Positions 1 to 4,455 of a DNA stretch of 8,718 nt are shown in pieces (position 1 is the first letter of the stretch; every line of letters starts with the position of its first letter). The DNA comes from Aquabacter sp. (GTDB taxonomy: Bacteria; Pseudomonadota; Alphaproteobacteria; Rhizobiales; Xanthobacteraceae), in assembly GCA_030147645.1 (NCBI GenBank), contig JASBUY010000424.1:1-8718 (forward strand), written 5' to 3'. Made by a program: the position numbers and the translations under genes. The notes under the pieces are model-generated. The model searched no databases, was not told the origin of the DNA, and saw only the letters and a list, made by a program, of their open reading frames with translations.

Positions 1-161
1 CGCTTCCCGCCATCCAGGGCGCCGTGGCGCATCGCCGCCATCAGCCGCGCAGGGCGCAGGCGTTCGCCCGCGAGCGGGACATCGGCGAGCGCCCGCTCCA
101 TCCGGGCCTCGGTGCGGGCGGCGGCGGCCTTGAGGCGCGCAGGAAGCGAAAGGTCTGTCAC
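1..161 (-). CDS. Polyprenyl diphosphate synthase (farnesyl/geranylgeranyl type), N-terminal fragment
   Basis: Only the first 53 codons are in the window; the gene continues past the left edge. The visible peptide is an alanine/arginine-rich helix followed by an 'AMRHGALDGGKR' segment. This matches the start of class I trans-isoprenyl diphosphate synthases, where GGKR(LRP) contributes to binding the isopentenyl diphosphate. The two aspartate-rich catalytic motifs would lie outside the window. The start is taken as GTG at 161-159: an in-frame TAG lies at 179-177 and no other standard start codon intervenes. No clear Shine-Dalgarno sequence precedes it. Such enzymes condense IPP with allylic diphosphates in the cytoplasm, feeding undecaprenyl phosphate, quinones and hopanoids. 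A farnesyl diphosphate synthase gene (ispA) next to mtgA is, as I recall, a common arrangement in Rhizobiales. That supports the call, but chain length cannot be judged from this fragment. Confidence 0.68.
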   Translation of the reverse strand, partial: MTDLSLPARLKAAAARTEARMERALADVPLAGERLRPARLMAAMRHGALDGGK

Positions 162-230
162 GGGTGGCGTCGCAGGCTATGAATGCTGCTGCCGGGGTGC
201 CTCATGCCGGTGACCGGGTCAAGGCCGACC

Positions 231-256
231 CTTCGGTGCGGGAACCGAAGCTTCGG
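231..256. repeat. Inverted repeat and palindrome in the ispA-like/mtgA divergent spacer
   Basis: CTTCGGT (231-237) and ACCGAAG (244-250) form a perfect 7-bp inverted repeat around a 6-nt loop. The right arm then continues into the palindrome CCGAAGCTTCGG (245-256). Three CTTCGG half-sites therefore lie within 26 bp, overlapping the predicted promoter. This could be an operator for a dimeric regulator or simply chance in GC-rich DNA. Confidence 0.4.
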
Positions 257-266
257 CGCGGCCGTT
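241..266 (+). promoter_or_regulatory. EcfG-type (general stress sigma) promoter of mtgA
   Basis: GGAAC at 241-245 and CGTT at 263-266 are separated by exactly 17 nt. This matches the published alphaproteobacterial EcfG/SigT/RpoE2 consensus (GGAAC, 16-17 nt, CGTT). Transcription would begin near 273, giving a leader of under 20 nt that carries the Shine-Dalgarno at 280-285 and then ATG at 291. Position and spacing make it a credible functional promoter, though this is inference from sequence only. A perfect 12-bp palindrome (CCGAAGCTTCGG, 245-256) fills most of the spacer. Confidence 0.6.
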
Positions 267-279
267 GATCTGAAAACGC

Positions 280-285
280 GGAGGA
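280..285 (+). promoter_or_regulatory. Ribosome binding site fixing the mtgA start
   Basis: GGAGGA at 280-285, 5 nt before ATG at 291. This favours 291 over the upstream in-frame ATGs at 183 and 204, which would add a 36- or 29-residue non-membrane extension and start upstream of the predicted promoter. Confidence 0.75.
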
Positions 286-290
286 TCGGC

Positions 291-977
291 ATGGTGCGGC
301 GGGTGGCGCTTTGGACGGCGGGTGTTCTCGCAGCTCTCCTCGCGCTGCCGCTCCTCCTCACCATCGCCTATGCGGTGATCAATCCCGTCTCCACATTGAT
401 GATTTGGCGATGGGTGTCGGGCGAACGGGTGGAGCGCATCTGGACGCCGCTCTCGGACATGTCACCCATCCTGGTGCGCACCGTGGTGGCGTCCGAGGAT
501 GCCAATTATTGCCGGCATTGGGGCGTGGACCTCGGCGAAATCCGCGCTGCGATCGCCAAGGCGGATGACGATCTGGAGGATGTGCGGGGTGCATCGACCA
601 TCCCCATGCAGGTCGCCAAGAATCTTTTTCTCTGGAACAGCCGCTCCTTTATCCGCAAGGGGTTGGAGCTGCCGCTCGCCCTTTGGCTCGATCTCGTTCT
701 TTCCAAGCGCCGGCTTTTGGAAATCTACCTCAACATCGCCGAATGGGGGCCCGACGGTGAATTCGGCATAGAGGCGGGCGCGCGCCGCGCGTTCCGCATG
801 AACGCGGACCAGATCAATGCCGGCCAGGCGGCCTTGCTCGCCGTCATGCTCCCCAATCCTCACCGCCGCGACGCCGGCCGCCCCTCTCCCGGCGTGCGGC
901 GTCTGGCGAGCCGGCTTGAAACGCGCACCGTGTCCGAGGGGCGCGAGATCGTCGCCTGCATCGGACTTGCCGATTGA
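291..977 (+). CDS. mtgA: Monofunctional biosynthetic peptidoglycan transglycosylase MtgA
   Basis: This 228-residue protein has the usual length for MtgA. It would polymerise lipid II into glycan strands at the periplasmic face of the inner membrane, without a transpeptidase domain. A single N-terminal membrane anchor spans about residues 5-30. The GT51 (family 51 glycosyltransferase) domain follows, with all diagnostic motifs: EDANYCRHWG (catalytic Glu69), GASTIPMQVAKNLF (100-113), RKGLE (Glu126), the KRRLLEIYLNIAEWG segment, and MLPNP near the C terminus. The 57-residue spacing between the two glutamates equals that of E114 and E171 in Staphylococcus aureus PBP2. The start at 291 is set by GGAGGA 5 nt upstream. 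It is transcribed divergently from the isoprenoid synthase, whose products feed the undecaprenyl carrier of lipid II. An EcfG-like promoter just upstream suggests stress induction. ispZ follows 82 bp downstream and may be co-transcribed. Confidence 0.95.
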   Translation: MVRRVALWTAGVLAALLALPLLLTIAYAVINPVSTLMIWRWVSGERVERIWTPLSDMSPILVRTVVASEDANYCRHWGVDLGEIRAAIAKADDDLEDVRGASTIPMQVAKNLFLWNSRSFIRKGLELPLALWLDLVLSKRRLLEIYLNIAEWGPDGEFGIEAGARRAFRMNADQINAGQAALLAVMLPNPHRRDAGRPSPGVRRLASRLETRTVSEGREIVACIGLAD

Positions 978-1048
978 TCCGCCTTGATCCGGCCGCGTGG
1001 CAACGGCAGAAGGGATGAAATGCCGCCGGATCATGCCATCCCGCGCGA

Positions 1049-1054
1049 AGAGGA
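1049..1054 (+). promoter_or_regulatory. Ribosome binding site fixing the ispZ start
   Basis: AGAGGA at 1049-1054 lies 5 nt before ATG 1060. It argues against the earlier in-frame ATGs at 997, 1015 and 1033, which would add a poorly conserved basic leader. Confidence 0.65.
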
Positions 1055-1059
1055 TATCC

Positions 1060-1659
1060 ATGACCGACGCCGCCGTCGAAAAGCCCGCCCGCAAAATCAG
1101 TCCCGGCCTCAAGATCGCGCTTGAGCTTGGACCGCTGGTCCTGTTCTTCGTGGGCAATTCCTATGGCGGCATCTACATGGCCACGGGCCTGTTCATGGTG
1201 GCGACCCTGGCGGCGCTCGCGGCCATGTGGCTGCTGGCGCGACGCATCGCGGTGATGCCGCTGGTCTCAGCGTTGGTTGTGGTTGTGTTCGGCACCCTGA
1301 CCCTGGTGCTGCAGGACGACCATTTCATCAAGCTCAAGCCCACCCTTGTGAACGCCCTGTTCGGCGTCGCCCTGCTGGGGGGTCTCGCGCTCCGCAAGCC
1401 GCTCTTGCCCTATGTGTTCGACGGCATGGTGCAACTGACCGAGACCGGCTGGCGCATCCTCACCCTGCGCTGGGGGGCGTTCTTCCTGGTCATGGCGGTG
1501 GTGAATGAAATCGTGTGGCGCAATTTCTCCACCGACACCTGGGTCAGCTTCAAAACGTTCGGTTATCTGCCGCTGACCATCCTGTTCGCCCTTGCGCAGG
1601 CGCCGCTCATGTCCCGCTACGAGCTCAAGGCGCCCGAGGCGCAGGAGACCCCGCGCTGA
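1060..1659 (+). CDS. ispZ: Septation protein A / inner membrane-spanning protein YciB (IspZ)
   Basis: This 199-residue polytopic inner-membrane protein belongs to the YciB/IspZ family (intracellular septation protein A), linked in enterobacteria and Shigella to cell division and envelope integrity; its biochemical activity is unknown. Family signatures are all present: LELGPLVLFF (21-30), TLVLQDDHFIKLKPTLVNALFG (about 79-101), LRWGAFFLVMAVVNEIVWR (135-153), and a C-terminal 'W-V-x-F-K-x-F-G-Y-x-P-L-T' stretch. About five hydrophobic helices are visible, with polar termini. The start at 1060 has a good Shine-Dalgarno. Its last 35 nt overlap the 3' end of ccmG on the other strand, so the final residues (ELKAPEAQETPR) are encoded opposite the ccmG C terminus. 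It probably depends on transcription from mtgA or from an unrecognised promoter in the 82-bp gap. The identification is firm; the exact function is not. Confidence 0.93.
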   Translation: MTDAAVEKPARKISPGLKIALELGPLVLFFVGNSYGGIYMATGLFMVATLAALAAMWLLARRIAVMPLVSALVVVVFGTLTLVLQDDHFIKLKPTLVNALFGVALLGGLALRKPLLPYVFDGMVQLTETGWRILTLRWGAFFLVMAVVNEIVWRNFSTDTWVSFKTFGYLPLTILFALAQAPLMSRYELKAPEAQETPR

Positions 1660-2233
1660 GCTTTTGCACCAGCGGCAAAAGCGTGTCCTTCACCGAGGCC
1701 TCGGACAGCGGCCCGACGAACTTGTGCGCGATGGTCCCGTCCGGGGCGAGGAGAAAGCTTTCCGGCACGCCATAGACGCCCCAGTCGATGGCCGCGCGCC
1801 CATTGGGGTCAACCCCGACCGCAGAGAAGGGGAGACCGTTCTGGCCGAGGAAGCGCCGGGCGTTGTCGGGTGCGTCCTTGTAATTGATCCCGACCACCTG
1901 GAGCCACGGATCGCGGGCGAGCGCCATGAGCAGGGGGTGTTCCTCGCGACAGGGCGCGCACCAGGATGCCCAGACATTGACGAGAACCACCTTCCCCTTG
2001 AGCGCCGCCACGTCGAGGCCGGGAATGGGCTGTCCATCCCGGTTGAGACCTGGAAGCGGCGGGAGCACTGCGAGCGGCGCGGGCCGTCCGATCAGCGCGG
2101 AGGGAATGCGCGAGGGATCGCCGGCAAACAGGCGCACCAGGAACAGCCCGGCGAGCGCCGCAAAGAGCGCCAACGGCAGGATTATCAGCCAGTTCACCCG
2201 GCGCGCGGGTCTTGCGTTGGACGTGTCGCTCAT
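1625..2233 (-). CDS. ccmG: Thiol:disulfide interchange protein CcmG/DsbE (cytochrome c maturation)
   Basis: This 202-residue membrane-anchored periplasmic thioredoxin-like protein supplies reductant to apocytochrome c (with CcmH) so that heme can attach to the CXXCH motif. A short basic N terminus leads into one membrane helix (about 15-36). The thioredoxin-fold domain carries the active site WASWCAPC (Cys92, Cys95) preceded by KGKVVLVNVW. The family-specific GVYGVPE motif (152-158) contains the cis-proline and the acidic residue characteristic of CcmG. Its ATG overlaps the ccmD stop codon (ATGA at 2233-2230), so translation is probably coupled. This is the last gene of the ccmC-ccmD-ccmG unit in the window. 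Its 3' end overlaps ispZ by 35 bp on the opposite strand, leaving no intergenic room for a terminator. Confidence 0.95.
   Translation of the reverse strand: MSDTSNARPARRVNWLIILPLALFAALAGLFLVRLFAGDPSRIPSALIGRPAPLAVLPPLPGLNRDGQPIPGLDVAALKGKVVLVNVWASWCAPCREEHPLLMALARDPWLQVVGINYKDAPDNARRFLGQNGLPFSAVGVDPNGRAAIDWGVYGVPESFLLAPDGTIAHKFVGPLSEASVKDTLLPLVQKLSAGSPAPRAP
1660..1682. repeat. Perfect 8-bp inverted repeat just after the ispZ stop
   Basis: GCTTTTGC (1660-1667) and GCAAAAGC (1675-1682) pair perfectly around a 7-nt loop. The repeat starts one base after the ispZ TGA and lies inside the ccmG coding region. No U-tract follows in the + direction, so it is not a canonical terminator. It could still end or stabilise the ispZ transcript. 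Confidence 0.4.
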
Positions 2234-2394
2234 GGCACGCGCCGCTCCGAGCGGCGGCGCACGCCCCGCGCCTCTAGATCAGCCAGCGCCCGCTTCTGCG
2301 CGCGATTGTCCAGGAGAAGGGCCAAGGTGAGCCCCAGCAGACCGAGGGCGGCCACGCCATAGGCTGCGGCGATGAAGGCGGCATGGGACATCAT
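2230..2394 (-). CDS. ccmD: Heme exporter protein CcmD
   Basis: This small, 54-residue single-pass membrane protein is typical of CcmD, which stabilises the CcmC-CcmE heme-handling complex and helps release holo-CcmE. The sequence shows an N-terminal SHAAFIAAAYG stretch, one hydrophobic helix (roughly residues 8-29), and a basic C-terminal tail with 'ALADLEARGVRRRS', the usual CcmD ending. The ATG at 2394 overlaps the ccmC TGA (ATGA), and an adjacent in-frame ATG at 2391 is an equally possible start, one residue shorter. The stop overlaps the ccmG start by the same arrangement. Identification rests on size, the C-terminal motif and position between ccmC and ccmG. Confidence 0.9.
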   Translation of the reverse strand: MMSHAAFIAAAYGVAALGLLGLTLALLLDNRAQKRALADLEARGVRRRSERRVP

Positions 2395-3122
2395 GCGATG
2401 GCCTCCGCCGCCGCCCGCGCCTCCAGCACCTCCACGCGCCGACGCAGGATTTCGGTGCGCATGGCGAGCATGTGGAGCGCCAGGAACAGCAATGTAAAGC
2501 CCGCCGCGCAGGTCAGAAGCGGCCAGAGCATGGCGGGGTCGATGGTCGGCCCATCCATGCGGAACACCGAGGCCGGCTGGTGCAGCGTGTTCCACCAGTC
2601 GACGGAGAATTTGACGATGGGCAGGTTGATGGCACCGACCAGAGTGAGAACTGCCGCCGCCCGCCCCGCCCGACCGGGATCGTCCACCGCCGCGCGCAGC
2701 GCCATCAGACCAAGATAGAGCAAGAGCAGGATAAGAACGGACGTCAGGCGGGCGTCCCAAACCCAATAGGTGCCCCACATGGGCCGCCCCCAGAGCGCGC
2801 CGGTGACGAGGCACAGAAAGGTGAAGGTCGCGCCGATCGGCGCCGCCGCCTTGTGCGCAACGTCCGCCAGGGGATGCCGCCAGACCAGGATGCCGAGGGC
2901 CGAGGCCGCCATCATGGAATAACCGAACATGGCGAGCCAGGCGAAGGGCACGTGGATGTACATGATCTTGACCGTCTCACCCTGCTGATAGTCCGCCGGA
3001 GCCTGGAAGGCGAGCCACAGGCCGCAGGCGAGCACGGCCACGGCTACGGCCGCGAGCCAGGGAAGGACACGCCCGGACCAGGCGAGGAAACGGGTGGGGT
3101 TCGCGAGATCGATCAACGCCAT
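2391..3122 (-). CDS. ccmC: Heme exporter / heme-handling protein CcmC
   Basis: This 243-residue, six-helix inner-membrane protein of the heme-handling family presents heme to the periplasmic chaperone CcmE during system I cytochrome c biogenesis. Its tryptophan-rich motif WGRPMWGTYWVWDARLT spans residues 111-127. Two conserved periplasmic histidines that act as axial heme ligands in this family are visible: His57 in YIHVP and His181 in TLHQPAS. These correspond to His60 and His184 of the E. coli protein. The start at 3122 is the first possible one in the frame; the Shine-Dalgarno is weak (AGAAG). It heads a leftward unit with ccmD and ccmG. The ABC-transporter genes ccmA and ccmB, which usually precede ccmC, are absent here: a divergent unrelated gene lies upstream instead. 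Its promoter should lie in 3123-3319, but I cannot pick one out. Confidence 0.95.
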   Translation of the reverse strand: MALIDLANPTRFLAWSGRVLPWLAAVAVAVLACGLWLAFQAPADYQQGETVKIMYIHVPFAWLAMFGYSMMAASALGILVWRHPLADVAHKAAAPIGATFTFLCLVTGALWGRPMWGTYWVWDARLTSVLILLLLYLGLMALRAAVDDPGRAGRAAAVLTLVGAINLPIVKFSVDWWNTLHQPASVFRMDGPTIDPAMLWPLLTCAAGFTLLFLALHMLAMRTEILRRRVEVLEARAAAEAIA

Positions 3123-3266
3123 GGAACGCTTCTAGACCAGTTGACGGGCGGGCGGGAGTGGGGTCCGCGCGCGACACTGTCCCGCCGCCGCGGCATCCGC
3201 CTTGAGCGAGCGCAGGTTCACGGCACCACAGGTCGCATCTCTCCTCCCTGCGCCCGTTGCCCAAAG

Positions 3267-3292
3267 GGAACTCAGCTGGCGCCTTGCGGGTT
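3267..3292 (+). promoter_or_regulatory. Probable EcfG-type promoter of the glycine-rich secreted protein
   Basis: GGAAC at 3267-3271 and GGTT at 3289-3292 are separated by 17 nt. This differs by one base from the GGAAC-N17-CGTT stress-sigma consensus. The predicted transcript would begin near 3299, just before the Shine-Dalgarno at 3305-3311. The rest of the 197-bp divergent spacer (3123-3319) shows nothing else I can support. Confidence 0.45.
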
Positions 3293-3319
3293 GTCGAAGC
3301 AGAAAAGGGAGATCGCATC

Positions 3320-3652
3320 ATGAAAATTTCTGTGATGGCCGCGATATTTGGCGCGGCTGCGCTGATGACAACGCCGGTCGCGGCCCAGGGCGTGGTTCGA
3401 GGCGCCCAGCAGGGTGCCGCCGTGGGCAATGACGTGGCCGGCCCTGTGGGCGGCGCGGTCGGCGGAGCCGTGGGCGCCGTGGGCGGTGGTGTCGCGGGCG
3501 GCGTCAAGGGCGTGCTCGGCGTGCCGCAGAATACCGGCACGGTGAACGGCTCGAGCGCCCGCTCCGCGCGCACTGCGGAGCCGGGGACGACCATGTCGCC
3601 CAAGGACCCCCATGGGGGGAACGCCCATACGGACGGGCCACCCGCCCGCTGA
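3320..3652 (+). CDS. Small secreted glycine-rich (glycine-zipper-like) protein, function unknown
   Basis: This 110-residue protein is not recognised as a named family. It begins with a clear Sec signal peptide: Lys at position 2, a hydrophobic core to about residue 19, and a V-A-A cleavage site after residue 22. This is followed by a repetitive segment (about 31-67) in which Gly recurs with Val/Ala at 3-4-residue steps (GPVGGAVGGAVGAVGGGVAGGVKG), as in glycine-zipper membrane-associating segments. The C-terminal 40 residues are polar, proline/serine/threonine-rich and probably disordered. The mature protein is therefore likely periplasmic or outer-membrane associated. The start at 3320 has AAGGGAG 8 nt upstream and a plausible EcfG-like promoter before that, suggesting stress induction. 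It is divergent from ccmC, but I see no functional link. Low-complexity composition makes homology weakly informative. Confidence 0.8.
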   Translation: MKISVMAAIFGAAALMTTPVAAQGVVRGAQQGAAVGNDVAGPVGGAVGGAVGAVGGGVAGGVKGVLGVPQNTGTVNGSSARSARTAEPGTTMSPKDPHGGNAHTDGPPAR

Positions 3653-3733
3653 GATGGCGGGGACCGCGGGCGAGCAAATCATCCGTCCCGTGAATTCGAC
3701 ATGATCGGATCACGCTCTTGCGCTTAAGGTCGT

Positions 3734-3747
3734 GCTCCCACGGGAGC
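3734..3747. repeat. Dyad covering the ribosome binding site of the phosphatase gene
   Basis: GCTCCC (3734-3739) and GGGAGC (3742-3747) form a perfect inverted repeat separated by AC. The right arm contains the GGGAG Shine-Dalgarno (3742-3746) that precedes ATG 3753 by 6 nt. In RNA, a 5-bp stem with a CACG loop could mask the ribosome binding site. Alternatively the dyad is a short operator or chance. Confidence 0.4.
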
Positions 3748-3752
3748 CCGAC

Positions 3753-4370
3753 ATGACCACAACCTTGATCATCGCGCGCCATGGACATGTGGAGGGTCTT
3801 CACCCCGAACGGTTTCGCGGGCGCATGGAAATCCCTTTGTCCTCAAAGGGCGAGCAGCAGGCCCGGGCACTTGCGGCCGCTGTTTCGGCCTTCGCGAGGC
3901 CCACCGCCATCTACACGTCGGACCTTGGGAGGTGCATCGCCACCGGTGCCGAGATCGCCCGCGCGTGCGCAATGACCGCCGAGGTGCGTCCCGAGCTGGC
4001 CGATATTCATTACGGCGCCTGGCAGTGGCGCACCCATTCCGAGATCGAGGCCGAGGACCCGCAAACCTATGCTCTGTGGCGGTCCGCGCCGCATCTCGTA
4101 CGCTTCCCGGACGGGGAATCGCTCCAGGATCTGGCGGTGCGCGCAGCGGATCTGCTGCGCTTTGTGTTGGCGCGCCATCAAGGAGAGACGATCGTGCTCG
4201 TGGGTCATGACAGCGTGAATCGGGTTCTGATCGGCCATGCGCTGGACCTTCCCGCCGGCGTCTATTGGAAATTTGCGCAGGACCCTTGCAATATCAGCAT
4301 CGTGGAATGGAGCGCGGGCGGGCCGAAACTGGTGCGCCTCAATGAGGTCTCGCACCTCAAAGGGATCTGA
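3753..4370 (+). CDS. Histidine phosphatase superfamily (phosphoglycerate-mutase-like) protein
   Basis: This 205-residue protein from branch 1 of the histidine phosphatase superfamily is cytoplasmic (no signal peptide). The phosphate-pocket residues are visible: Arg9-His10-Gly11 (His10 is the phospho-acceptor), Arg60 in YTSDLGRCIATG, and His152 in VLVGHDSVNRVLIGHAL. Typical accessory segments are PLSSKGEQQARALA (28-41) and FPDGESLQDLAVRA (118-131). The usual general acid Glu, in a motif like 'L-x-E-I-D-F-G', is replaced by Asp84 (ELADIHYGAWQW), and RHGET is RHGHV. Candidate activities in this superfamily include alpha-ribazole phosphatase (CobC), phosphoglycerate mutase-like and broad sugar-phosphate phosphatases; nothing nearby (no cobalamin genes) chooses among them. 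The start is ATG 3753 with GGGAG 6 nt upstream, rather than the in-frame GTG at 3732, which lies upstream of that site. The 85 bp to the DUF3422 gene leaves co-transcription possible. Confidence 0.88.
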   Translation: MTTTLIIARHGHVEGLHPERFRGRMEIPLSSKGEQQARALAAAVSAFARPTAIYTSDLGRCIATGAEIARACAMTAEVRPELADIHYGAWQWRTHSEIEAEDPQTYALWRSAPHLVRFPDGESLQDLAVRAADLLRFVLARHQGETIVLVGHDSVNRVLIGHALDLPAGVYWKFAQDPCNISIVEWSAGGPKLVRLNEVSHLKGI

Positions 4371-4441
4371 TCACTGCGCTTTTTCATGGAAATACGCCGC
4401 GCCATCTTGCGTCGTTGCGGTCCTCATGCCAGCACCTGCTT

Positions 4442-4449
4442 GGGGAGGA
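4442..4449 (+). promoter_or_regulatory. Strong ribosome binding site fixing the DUF3422 start
   Basis: GGGGAGGA at 4442-4449, 6 nt before ATG 4456. The frame is open much further upstream (to an ATG at 4237), but that part overlaps the phosphatase gene and has no family similarity that I can see. Confidence 0.75.
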
Positions 4450-4455
4450 ACGAAC

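Noticed and set aside
462..1157. 231-codon minus-strand open frame across mtgA and the mtgA-ispZ gap
   Set aside because: It is antisense to mtgA, which has all GT51 motifs, and shows no domain of its own.
2472..3323. 283-codon plus-strand open frame opposite ccmC
   Set aside because: ccmC is certain from its WWD motif and histidines; the antisense translation is Arg/Gly/Gln-rich noise.
3696..3727. TCGACA / GCTTAA as a housekeeping promoter before the phosphatase gene
   Set aside because: The spacer would be 20 nt and both hexamers are poor matches; not supportable.
4343..4384. Possible terminator after the phosphatase gene (TGAGGT/ACCTCA hairpin and a TTTTT run)
   Set aside because: The hairpin is inside the coding end and the T-run lies about 20 nt beyond the stem, so the two do not form an intrinsic terminator.
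4388..4416. GGAAA...CGTT as a third EcfG-type promoter before DUF3422
   Set aside because: The -35 element is imperfect and the spacing is 20 nt, outside the accepted 16-17 nt.
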